Source: GCA-2715645 sp042095375 (GTDB taxonomy: Bacteria > Bacteroidota > Bacteroidia > Cytophagales > MED-G16). From it: a DNA stretch of 64,000 nt. Below, in pieces: positions 43,741-51,651 of the stretch (positions are counted from its first letter, which is position 1; each line of letters starts with the position of its first letter). The stretch spans positions 32,303-96,302 of the forward strand of contig JBELBJ010000004.1 in assembly GCA_042095375.1 (NCBI GenBank). The letters are read 5' to 3'. The position numbers were made by a program, and so were the translations under genes. The notes below the pieces were generated by a model, which saw only the letters and a program-made list of their open reading frames with translations, was not told where the DNA came from and did not search any database.

Positions 43741-44775
43741 ATGAAAAATAAAAAGTTGATACTAAGTGTAATTATATTTTCCACTCTTCTTACAACTTTT
43801 TCATTATACTTTTTTCAAATTTTTTTTAGTCCAAATTTTTTAATTAATTCTGATGAAAAAAAAATTTATATTCAAGAATCTACCAGTTTTAAAAATTTAC
43901 AAGATACCCTAGATCAAAAAGGATATATTAATGATTTAGTCTCATTTAGCTTTTTATCAAAAATCATGAAATATGATGATAATATTAAGCCTGGTTCATA
44001 TATAATTGAATCAAATATGTCAAACTATGATCTCATCCAAAAACTTCGATCAGGCAATCAATCCCCTTTAAAAATCACATTTAATAATATTAGGAATATG
44101 GATGATTTATCAAAAAAGATAACTAAAAAATTAAAAATTAATTCAAATGACTTTATTGATTATTTATATAGCAGAGAATGGCAAAACAAAATCTCACAAT
44201 TTAAATTTGAAAATATTCTTCTAATGTTTCTTCCTGACACTTACGAAGTTTATTGGAATATATCATCAAAATCTTTATTTCAAAAAATGAAATATGAGTA
44301 TGATTACTTTTGGAATGATACTAGAAAGGCTAAAGCAAAAAAAATAAACTTATCAGAAATACAGGTTGGAATACTTGCTTCTATAGTACAAGCTGAAACA
44401 AATCATATAGATGAAGCATCAGACATTGCAGGGGTTTACATCAATAGATTGAATAAAAAAATGTATTTACAAGCAGATCCAACTCTTGTTTTTGCTCATA
44501 ATGATTTTAGCATTAAAAGAGTATTAAATGTTCACAAAAAAATAAATTCTCCATACAACACTTATAAAAATAAAGGTTTACCTCCAGGACCAATCAACAT
44601 GCCTGAAAAAAAATTTATTGATGCAGTTTTAAATTATAATAAACACAATTATTATTTTTTTTGTGCAAAAGATGATTTTTCTGGATATCATATTTTTTCA
44701 AAGAATTTTAAAGAGCATAAAAAAAATGCAAGAAAATTTCAAAAAGCACTTGATAAACTTAAAATATTCAAATAA
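43741..44775 (+). CDS. mltG: Endolytic murein transglycosylase MltG
   Basis: Inner-membrane lytic transglycosylase of 344 residues that cuts nascent glycan strands. One N-terminal transmembrane helix (about 6-26), a LysM-like part, then the YceG core. The catalytic glutamate lies in GILASIVQAETN, followed by GVYINRLNKKMYLQADPTLVFA and the C-terminal PGPINMPEKKFIDAVLN and FSGYHIFSKNFKEH blocks. First gene of mltG-thioesterase-yihY. The family pattern is complete. Confidence 0.95.
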   Translation: MKNKKLILSVIIFSTLLTTFSLYFFQIFFSPNFLINSDEKKIYIQESTSFKNLQDTLDQKGYINDLVSFSFLSKIMKYDDNIKPGSYIIESNMSNYDLIQKLRSGNQSPLKITFNNIRNMDDLSKKITKKLKINSNDFIDYLYSREWQNKISQFKFENILLMFLPDTYEVYWNISSKSLFQKMKYEYDYFWNDTRKAKAKKINLSEIQVGILASIVQAETNHIDEASDIAGVYINRLNKKMYLQADPTLVFAHNDFSIKRVLNVHKKINSPYNTYKNKGLPPGPINMPEKKFIDAVLNYNKHNYYFFCAKDDFSGYHIFSKNFKEHKKNARKFQKALDKLKIFK

Positions 44776-44778
44776 AAA

Positions 44779-45186
44779 ATGTTAGAAGATAATATTAATA
44801 TTAGAGTAAGATACGCTGATACTGATCAGATGGGATTTGTTTACTATGGCAATTATGCAAAATACTATGAAATAGCTCGAGTAGAACTCTTTAGAAATAT
44901 TGGATTAACCTATAAATCTTTAGAGGAGATGGGAATAGGAATGCCTGTAATTGAAATGAAAACAAATTTTATAATGCCAGCAAAATATGATGAAAAACTA
45001 ATTGTTAATATAAAAATTCCTGAAACACCAAAACTTAAAATAAAATTCATTTATAAAATATTTAATGAAAAAAATGAATTAATAAATACCGGTGAAACAG
45101 TTTTGACATTTATTAATTTATTAACCAGAAAACCAAAAAGAGTACCCGCAATTATGAAAGATAAATTATCAAAATATTTTGAATAA
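44779..45186 (+). CDS. ybgC: Acyl-CoA thioesterase of the 4HBT/YbgC type
   Basis: A hot-dog fold thioesterase of 135 residues. RVRYADTDQMGFVYYGNYAKYYE (9-31) holds the catalytic aspartate in the DTDQMG motif and the helix start. ARVELFRNIGLTYKSLEEMGI continues the fold. It hydrolyses short- or medium-chain acyl-CoA or acyl-ACP; the substrate cannot be read from sequence. It follows mltG by three bases, and its end overlaps yihY by eight bases. In other bacteria YbgC accompanies the Tol-Pal genes, which are absent here. Confidence 0.88.
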   Translation: MLEDNINIRVRYADTDQMGFVYYGNYAKYYEIARVELFRNIGLTYKSLEEMGIGMPVIEMKTNFIMPAKYDEKLIVNIKIPETPKLKIKFIYKIFNEKNELINTGETVLTFINLLTRKPKRVPAIMKDKLSKYFE

Positions 45187-46090
45187 AATAAATAAGACTA
45201 AGAACAAAATAAGATCTTTCTTACAAGGTATTTATCTTAAAAATTCAGCTATAAATTTATATCAAATTTTTAAAATTTTTATAAAAAAAATTAATGAGGA
45301 TGAAATTTTTGAAAGATCACTAGCTGTTGCATTTAGTTTTACTTTAGGCGCATTTCCATTCATAATATTTTTATTTGCTTTAATACCATATATCAATATT
45401 TTTATTCCAGAGGTTAATTCAGAAAAAATAATGGATTTTCTGAATCAAATAATGCCAAGTAACATGTATGATATTACTAAAGAAACAATTCTTGATTTGG
45501 TAAGTATTAAAAGAGGAGGATTATTATCTTTTGGAGTTCTAGCTGCTCTATTTTTATCTACAAATGGATTTAATACTTTGATCAAAACATTTAATAGCTG
45601 TTATAAACTTGATGAACAAAGAGGATTTTTCAAGACTAGATTTACAGCATTAATTTTAACATTAATTTTTTTAATCGTTGCTATTTTTTCAATTTTACTG
45701 TCTACAGTTGGTACTTTTTTTACTACGTGGTTAAACTCTAATAATTATTTTTTTTATAATTTTTTTTACTATACATACATTTATTCTATTTTAATTCTTT
45801 TCATAATTTTTTATTTGGTGATAACATCAATTTATTATTTTGCTCCAGTTATTCATAATAAGTGGAAATTTTTTTCATCAGGTTCTACAATAGCTTCAAT
45901 AGGATGTGTTTTAATAACACTTTTATTTTCCTTTTATTTAAATAATTTTTCAACTTATAACAAGATATATGGTTCTATTGGTGTGCTTATTGCATTTATG
46001 AGTTGGGTATACCTTATCTCATCAATGTTACTAATTGGTTTTGAATGGAATACTAGTATTGATATCGCATTGAAAAAAAATAAAAAATAA
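45179..46090 (+). CDS. yihY: YihY/BrkB family membrane protein
   Basis: Integral inner-membrane protein of 303 residues with about six hydrophobic helices. The family opening RSLAVAFSFTLGAFPFIIFLFALIP (about 47-71) is followed by STNGFNTLIKTFNSCYKLDEQRGFFKTR, YYFAPVIHNKWKFFSSGS, and a last pair of helices with GSIGVLIAFMSWVYLISSMLLIG. Despite an old ribonuclease label the function is unknown. The start is a TTG at 45179 inside the end of the thioesterase gene; the next methionine is too far in. Confidence 0.87.
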   Translation: MNKINKTKNKIRSFLQGIYLKNSAINLYQIFKIFIKKINEDEIFERSLAVAFSFTLGAFPFIIFLFALIPYINIFIPEVNSEKIMDFLNQIMPSNMYDITKETILDLVSIKRGGLLSFGVLAALFLSTNGFNTLIKTFNSCYKLDEQRGFFKTRFTALILTLIFLIVAIFSILLSTVGTFFTTWLNSNNYFFYNFFYYTYIYSILILFIIFYLVITSIYYFAPVIHNKWKFFSSGSTIASIGCVLITLLFSFYLNNFSTYNKIYGSIGVLIAFMSWVYLISSMLLIGFEWNTSIDIALKKNKK

Positions 46091-46103
46091 GTTGAAATTA
46101 TAA

Positions 46104-46134
46104 TTTGTCAAAAATTATAATTCATATAGTTTTG
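46104..46134 (+). promoter_or_regulatory. Exact Bacteroidota-type promoter of tRNA-Ser
   Basis: TTTG at 46104-46107, a spacer of exactly 19 bases, then TAGTTTTG at 46127-46134, a full match to TTTG-N19-TAnnTTTG. Transcription would start near 46140, about a dozen bases before the tRNA. The following alkyltransferase-like gene probably shares this promoter. Confidence 0.82.
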
Positions 46135-46152
46135 CACGCATATTATTTATAC

Positions 46153-46237
46153 AGAGGAGTGGCAGAGTGGTCGAATGCGGCGGTCTTGAAAACCGTTGTA
46201 CCGCAAGGTACCGGGGGTTCGAATCCCTCCTCCTCTG
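46153..46237 (+). tRNA. tRNA-Ser (TGA)
   Basis: Complete 85-base type II tRNA: acceptor AGAGGAG/CTCCTCT, D-arm GGCAGAGTGGTCGAATGC, and anticodon stem CGGT/ACCG with loop CTTGAAA carrying TGA. It has a long variable arm (GTACCGCAAGGTAC) and T-loop TTCGAAT, with discriminator G. CCA is not encoded. It reads UCN serine codons. Confidence 0.97.
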
Positions 46238-46263
46238 CTCCATCCAAATAACAAATATATAAT

Positions 46264-46596
46264 ATGCAATCTTCTAACTATTTCAATAATGTATATGATG
46301 TTGTAAAGTTAATTCCTAAAGGAAGAGTAACTTCATATGGGTCTATAGCTAAATATTTAGGAACAACTAAGGGAGCAAGAATAGTAGGCTGGGCAATGAA
46401 TAATTCTCATAGTAATTCTAGTATTCCAGCGCATAGAGTTGTTAATAAAAATGGATTACTTACTGGAAAGCATCATTTCCCTGATGAAAAAGCGATGGAG
46501 AATTTATTAAAAAAAGAAGGGATTTTAATAAAAAATAATAGGATTGAAAATTTTGAAGATATATTTTGGGATCCAATTATAGAACTAGAATTATAA
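46264..46596 (+). CDS. Alkyltransferase-like (ATL) DNA damage protein
   Basis: A 110-residue protein of the MGMT fold. It has the DNA-binding helix-turn-helix (RVTSYGSIAKYLG, 21-33), the arginine finger in GARIVGWAM (R39), and PAHRVV at 55-60. True O6-alkylguanine methyltransferases have PCHRV, so the acceptor cysteine is replaced by alanine (A56). Such ATL proteins flip and flag alkylated guanines for nucleotide excision repair and do not repair them themselves. The gene follows tRNA-Ser and is followed after one base by an unknown outer-membrane gene. Confidence 0.9.
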   Translation: MQSSNYFNNVYDVVKLIPKGRVTSYGSIAKYLGTTKGARIVGWAMNNSHSNSSIPAHRVVNKNGLLTGKHHFPDEKAMENLLKKEGILIKNNRIENFEDIFWDPIIELEL

Positions 46597-46597
46597 T

Positions 46598-47818
46598 ATG
46601 AAAAAAATACTTCTTTTCTTTATTTTATTATTACATCACAATCTCTATAGTCAAGAAGATTTAAATAATTTATTTATTAAGTGTGATAGATGTGACAATA
46701 ATTTTTTAAAAAACGAAATCAATTATGTAAACCATGTAAGAGAACAAGGCCTTGCTGATATTCAATTATTTATTTATAGAAATAGAAATGCAAACAATGG
46801 AAATAGGTACTCTCTTGACTTTATAGGAAAAAATAATTTTTTAGATAAAAAGCTGTCATTAGTTTTAGATACAAATCCAAGATTGACAAGGGATGAGATA
46901 AGAAATGCGTTAAAAAGAAAAATTGATATTGGCTTAGTCTATTTCTTAATTGAAACTGACATTTCCGATAAAATAAATATATCATATGATTCAGTCATTA
47001 ATAATAGCAATTCATATGAATCAAGTTCAGATAAGTGGAAAAACTGGGTATTTCAAAGTGCAGGAGAAGTGAATTTTGAAAATGAAACTAGCAGGAAAGA
47101 ATCTAACATAAGAATAGAACTTGATGCAGATAAAGTGACAGATAAAATAAAATTGCAATTTGATATTGATTTTGAAAGATCAAATAATAAATATGAAAAT
47201 GATAACAACATATTTATAAGTAAAAGAAACAAAAAATCATTTGGGGCAAAGAGTGTATGGAGCATTAATAATAAATGGTCTGCAGGGTTTAATGCAGGTG
47301 CTAGTGGGGACACTTATCAAAACATAGACTTCAGATATTATATTATGCCTGCAATTGAATATAGTTTTTTTCCATACGATGAATTTGTAAGAAGGGAAAT
47401 GGTTATTAATTATAGAATCGGATATGGTTATAGAAACTATATTGAAGAAACAATCTATAATAAATTAGATGAGCATGTCTACCTACACCAACTAGCATTT
47501 GAAACAAGGTTTAGGCAACCTTGGGGAGAAATATATACTAATTTAAGAGGTAAAACATTTCTTCAGGATCCTTCAAAAAACAGTTTTAGTTTAGATAGTT
47601 GGTTCTCAATAAGAATATTTGAAGGTCTAGCGGTAAGATTTGGGGGAGAAATAGAAATAATAAGAGACCAATTAAGTTTACCTAAGGGAAATGCTTCTAT
47701 TGAAGATTTATTATTGCAGCAACAAGAAATTGTAACTGATTTTAGATCAGAATTTAGAATAGCAATAGGCTATACTTTTGGATCAGCATTTAATAATTAC
47801 CTAAATAGCAGACTTTAA
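46598..47818 (+). CDS. Predicted outer-membrane beta-barrel protein of unknown function
   Basis: A 406-residue exported protein. Signal peptide MKKILLFFILLLHHNLYSQ, then CDRCDNNFLKNEI (about 29-41), a paired-cysteine motif followed by VNHVREQGLADIQLFI. The rest (about 130-406) is rich in alternating aromatic and polar residues (FRYYIMPAIEYSFFPYDE, VRFGGEIEIIRDQLSLP) and ends FGSAFNNYLNSRL, which suggests a beta-barrel of a dozen or more strands. I do not recognise a named family. It ends four bases inside the convergent GH109-like gene. Confidence 0.6.
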   Translation: MKKILLFFILLLHHNLYSQEDLNNLFIKCDRCDNNFLKNEINYVNHVREQGLADIQLFIYRNRNANNGNRYSLDFIGKNNFLDKKLSLVLDTNPRLTRDEIRNALKRKIDIGLVYFLIETDISDKINISYDSVINNSNSYESSSDKWKNWVFQSAGEVNFENETSRKESNIRIELDADKVTDKIKLQFDIDFERSNNKYENDNNIFISKRNKKSFGAKSVWSINNKWSAGFNAGASGDTYQNIDFRYYIMPAIEYSFFPYDEFVRREMVINYRIGYGYRNYIEETIYNKLDEHVYLHQLAFETRFRQPWGEIYTNLRGKTFLQDPSKNSFSLDSWFSIRIFEGLAVRFGGEIEIIRDQLSLPKGNASIEDLLLQQQEIVTDFRSEFRIAIGYTFGSAFNNYLNSRL

Positions 47819-49227
47819 GATATGATGTCTAAAGGTTGAGTTGATTTCCAATTTCCTCTGGTAAAATCTGGAAATTTTTGAGGTGCCCCGCCTTGTTCTA
47901 TAGAATTTCCACTAAGCGGTCCAACAGCACTCCAAAAACATCCTTCATATACATTTTGGTCTAGGGGTAAACCATTTCTTAAACATTCTATTATCCTATA
48001 TCTCATCATGAAATCCATTCCCCCATGCCCTCCCATTTTTTTTGCAAGATCTCCTAATCTTTTATAAAGGGGATGGTCGTATTTATCATAAACTTTTTCT
48101 AAATCTTTACCCTGAATCCAAGAGTGATAATCTACCGATTCTTCACTGATTCTATTTTTAACGTTAGTTTCACTATCAAATGCAACTCGTGTTGGAAATC
48201 CTGCTAAAGTTCCTAGCGTTCCTTGAATTAAATTATGACGAGAATATGGCCTAGGACTAGTTTCATCCCACTGAACCATTATTGTTCTCCCAACCTCAGT
48301 TTTAATAAGAGAAGTGTTTAAATCGCCATTTTTAAATTCTAATTTATTCCATTTATGATCTTTTGGATATTTTTTTTTAGCATACAATTTTCTTCCTAAA
48401 GCAGGACTTGAATAAGAAACTAATGCACTAAAGTTATCATCTTTTCGAGATAGATTCATGTATTGAGCAACTGGACCAAGTCCGTGGGTAGGATATAAAT
48501 TGCCCTTACCATTTGCATAATGATATGTTCTCCATGATCCCGTTCCTCTTTCCTGTTCTTCCATTTGAAACCTGAGACTATGAATGTAAGAGGCTTCGGC
48601 ATGTAAAAAATCTCCGATTAGTCCTTTTCTACACATATTTAAAAACATTAACTCATCTCTTCCATAATTTACATTTTCCATCATCATACAATGTTTTTTA
48701 GTTTTTTCGGATGTATCAATAATTCTCCACATATCTTCAATTGTTGTTGCAATAGGAACCTCAACAAAAGCATGAACATTTTTTTTCATAGATTCAACTG
48801 CCATTGGAGCATGAGTATTCCAATTTGTGGAAATAAAAACTATATCGGGTTTTACTTCATCAAGCATTGTTATCCATTCATTTTCTAATCCATAATAAAG
48901 TTTTATGTTTTTATGTCTTTCTCCCTTACCTATTTCAACACAATTTTTTTTTGATCTTTCAGCTAAATCTTTGTATAAATCACAAATAGCAACTACCTCT
49001 GTTCCATTTATTGAAGCTATTTGTTTAGCATGTCCAGTACCCCTTGCTCCAACACCGATAAAAGCAGCCTTAACATTATCTATTTTTGGTGCTGCAAAAT
49101 CTCCCATATAGTTGGATTTTGAATCTCTTTCTTTGTAATCCAATCCTGATAAGGAGGGGGCACTAAAAATTGCGGCACTTGATAATGATGTTTTCTTAAT
49201 AAAATTTCTTCTATTTAAGTTTTTCAT
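47815..49227 (-). CDS. Gfo/Idh/MocA oxidoreductase, GH109-like (alpha-N-acetylgalactosaminidase)
   Basis: A 470-residue Tat-exported enzyme: the leader has RRNFIKK (6-12) before a hydrophobic stretch. The NAD motif AFIGVGARGTGH lies near residues 55-66. NYGRDELMFLNM, AEASYIHSLR and YANGKGNLYPTHGLGPV (about 227-243) are the marks of glycoside hydrolase family 109. That family uses bound NAD to cleave glycosidic bonds, classically terminal GalNAc. The true substrate is open. Its start overlaps the upstream symporter gene by 17 bases, so uptake of a released sugar is a plausible link. Confidence 0.85.
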   Translation of the reverse strand: MKNLNRRNFIKKTSLSSAAIFSAPSLSGLDYKERDSKSNYMGDFAAPKIDNVKAAFIGVGARGTGHAKQIASINGTEVVAICDLYKDLAERSKKNCVEIGKGERHKNIKLYYGLENEWITMLDEVKPDIVFISTNWNTHAPMAVESMKKNVHAFVEVPIATTIEDMWRIIDTSEKTKKHCMMMENVNYGRDELMFLNMCRKGLIGDFLHAEASYIHSLRFQMEEQERGTGSWRTYHYANGKGNLYPTHGLGPVAQYMNLSRKDDNFSALVSYSSPALGRKLYAKKKYPKDHKWNKLEFKNGDLNTSLIKTEVGRTIMVQWDETSPRPYSRHNLIQGTLGTLAGFPTRVAFDSETNVKNRISEESVDYHSWIQGKDLEKVYDKYDHPLYKRLGDLAKKMGGHGGMDFMMRYRIIECLRNGLPLDQNVYEGCFWSAVGPLSGNSIEQGGAPQKFPDFTRGNWKSTQPLDIIS

Positions 49228-50680
49228 TTTTAATAGAGTTATTTTCTTTTAAAGATATTAAAAATAATCCTACAAATGTTATTAGTCCATTTAACAATAA
49301 TATTTCAAAACCAAATCTATAACCAAAGAATAAACTCTCTGAATAAATATTTATTATGAAGCTCAATATTGGTGAAGCAAAACATATTATTGGAGAATAT
49401 CTATCAATTATATTATAATTAGTTAAAATACCAAAAGAAAAAAGACCAAGTAAAGGACCATAAGTATAACCAGCAGCTTTAAAAATAGCATTAATTACAC
49501 TTTCATCATTTATTAAACTAAATATTTGTATTACAAAAAAAATAATAACAGAAAAAAAGAAATGAACTTTTAATCTTACAGACTTTTTTTGAATATCATT
49601 TCTTTTTTCAAAATTTAGAAAGTCAATACAAAATGCTGTAGTTAAAGAAGTTAATGCTGAATCTGCACTTGAGTAAGCGGCAGCTATAATGCCAAGCAAA
49701 AAAACTATACTTCCAAAAATTGATAAATGATTAATTGCAATTAAAGGATATAGATTATCTGTTCTTGACGGAAGTGGCATTTCAATAAAATCAGCATATA
49801 AATGTAGTAGAGCACCTAAAGTCAAAAAAAGAATATTTGCAAATAATAATACAATACAAAACCAAAATATATTTTTTTGAGCTTCATTCAAATTTTTACA
49901 GGTTAGGTTTTTTTGCATCATATCTTGATCTAAACCAGTCATTACAATGGCAATAAATGCTCCAGAAAAAAATTGTTTTAAAAAAAACCTTTCATTCTTC
50001 CAGTCAAAAACAAAAACATCAGAATAAGAACTAGAAATAATTATATCTTTTGCTTTGGAAAAGTTTAAATCCATTTCATTCATTATTAATAATATTGTAA
50101 TAACTACCGCAGATAACATAAAAAAAGTTTGAAGTGTATCTGTCCAGACAATTGTTTTTATCCCACCTTTATATGTATATACCCATATAAGTGATATTGT
50201 GATAAATACGGAAATAAAAAAGGGAATATTTAATGAATCAAAAAATATAATTTGTAAAACAGAAGCAACTAAAAATAACCTAAATGAAGAGCCAATAATT
50301 CTTGATAATAAGAAAAAAAAGGAGCCAGTTTTATAAGAAAAAAATCCAAATCTTTTATCTAAATATGTATATATAGATACAAGGTTTAGTTTGTAATATA
50401 ATGGCATCAAAATAGTTGCAATTACAAAATAGCCAAGTAAATAGCCAAGTACGATTTGAAAATAAGAAAAACTACTATTTCCAACTTCACCTGGAACTGA
50501 AATAAATGTAACTCCTGATAAAGAAGTACCAATCATTCCAAATGCAACTATATACCATGGCGAAGACTTGTTTGCATTAAAAAAATCTGATGATGTTGCA
50601 TTTTTTGAAGTAAAATGAGAAATTAAAAAAATTAATAAAAAATAGGAAAAAAATAAAAATAAAATTAATAAGGGATTCAT
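49211..50680 (-). CDS. Sodium/solute symporter (SSS family)
   Basis: A 489-residue inner-membrane transporter with about 13 hydrophobic helices. SSWY-like SPWYIVAFGMIGTSLSGVTFISVPGEV (about 40-66) and the sodium-site region GIIAAAYSSADSALTSLTTAFCID (about 335-358) fit the SSS family of sugar, sialic acid and amino acid symporters. It probably takes up a sugar released by the GH109-like enzyme encoded next to it, with which it overlaps by 17 bases. The substrate is inferred from context only. Confidence 0.9.
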   Translation of the reverse strand: MNPLLILFLFFSYFLLIFLISHFTSKNATSSDFFNANKSSPWYIVAFGMIGTSLSGVTFISVPGEVGNSSFSYFQIVLGYLLGYFVIATILMPLYYKLNLVSIYTYLDKRFGFFSYKTGSFFFLLSRIIGSSFRLFLVASVLQIIFFDSLNIPFFISVFITISLIWVYTYKGGIKTIVWTDTLQTFFMLSAVVITILLIMNEMDLNFSKAKDIIISSSYSDVFVFDWKNERFFLKQFFSGAFIAIVMTGLDQDMMQKNLTCKNLNEAQKNIFWFCIVLLFANILFLTLGALLHLYADFIEMPLPSRTDNLYPLIAINHLSIFGSIVFLLGIIAAAYSSADSALTSLTTAFCIDFLNFEKRNDIQKKSVRLKVHFFFSVIIFFVIQIFSLINDESVINAIFKAAGYTYGPLLGLFSFGILTNYNIIDRYSPIICFASPILSFIINIYSESLFFGYRFGFEILLLNGLITFVGLFLISLKENNSIKNEKLK

Positions 50681-50760
50681 TTAATTTTTTAATATGTAAA
50701 ATATATAAATTGGTTCTATTATATTTATGTCGATTAAAATATTTTAATTAAAGTAGGGCA

Positions 50761-51030
50761 TTGAAAAAAAAATCTGAAAAAAATTTAAAAAAGAAAGAGA
50801 CTTTAAATAATAATAAAAAATTAATTGTTCTAAATGATGATATAAATACTTTTGATCATGTAATAAAAACATTGGTGAAAATATGTAATCATACTAATCA
50901 TCAAGCGGAACAGTGTACTTATTTGATCCATTATAAAGGTAAATGTTCTGTTAAAGAAGGAAATAATGAAAAGTTAATTAAACTAAAAGAACAAATTAGA
51001 GAAGAGGGACTTAATGCAATTATTAAATAA
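50761..51030 (+). CDS. clpS: ATP-dependent Clp protease adaptor ClpS
   Basis: N-degron adaptor of 89 residues that hands substrates to a Clp unfoldase. A basic N-terminal tail (about 1-20) precedes the core with LNDDINTFDHVIKTLVKIC (about 24-42) and HQAEQCTYLIHYKGKCSVKEG. The substrate pocket residues (N25, D26, D27 and H47-type positions) are in place. The start is a TTG at 50761, with no in-frame ATG before the core. It is followed after six bases by recR. The only Clp ATPase in the window is ClpC. Confidence 0.9.
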   Translation: MKKKSEKNLKKKETLNNNKKLIVLNDDINTFDHVIKTLVKICNHTNHQAEQCTYLIHYKGKCSVKEGNNEKLIKLKEQIREEGLNAIIK

Positions 51031-51036
51031 TTAAAA

Positions 51037-51651
51037 ATGAAATATCCATCTGAAACTATAGAAAATTCAATAAACGAAATATCAAAATTACCAGGAATTG
51101 GTAAAAAAACAGCGTTAAGGTTATCATTACATATTCTAAAAAAGGAAAAGGAGTACTCAAAAAATTTAGCTTATTCAATTATTGATTTAAAAGAAAAAAC
51201 AAGATTTTGTGAAGAATGTCATGTAATATCCGATCAAGAGCTGTGTAGAAATTGTAATAATAAAAATATTAATATTCAAAAAAATAAAATATGTATTGTT
51301 GAAGATACACCTGATGTAATTGCAATTCAAAATACGAATCAATATAATGGGTTATTTCATGTTATTGGTGGTTTGATTTCTCCAATTAATGGTGTTGGAC
51401 CTGATAATTTGAATATTGATTCCTTAATTAGAAGACTAGAAAAAAATAAAGAAATTAAAGAAGTTATCTTTGCATTAAGCCCTAACTTAGAAGGAGATAC
51501 AACTACATTCTATATTTCTAAAAAGTTATCTAGTTTTAATTTAAAGATTACGGCTATATCGAGAGGTGTTCCCATCGGAGGAGAAATTGAATATGCAGAT
51601 GAAGTCACTCTTGGAAGAAGTATAATTACAAGAATAAACTATAAGGGATGA
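51037..51651 (+). CDS. recR: Recombination protein RecR
   Basis: Loads RecA with RecF and RecO at single-strand gaps. The 204 residues show the helix-hairpin-helix LPGIGKKTALRLSLHIL (about 16-32), a four-cysteine zinc site (CEECHVISDQELCRNC, about 57-72), and a Toprim domain with ICIVEDTPDVIAI. The tail has GVPIGGEIEYADEVTLGRS. Stop and the next start overlap (ATGA) with the aminotransferase gene. Confidence 0.96.
   Translation: MKYPSETIENSINEISKLPGIGKKTALRLSLHILKKEKEYSKNLAYSIIDLKEKTRFCEECHVISDQELCRNCNNKNINIQKNKICIVEDTPDVIAIQNTNQYNGLFHVIGGLISPINGVGPDNLNIDSLIRRLEKNKEIKEVIFALSPNLEGDTTTFYISKKLSSFNLKITAISRGVPIGGEIEYADEVTLGRSIITRINYKG

Noticed and set aside
46264..46596. O6-methylguanine-DNA methyltransferase
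   Set aside because: The acceptor cysteine is alanine (PAHRVV), so it is an alkyltransferase-like protein.
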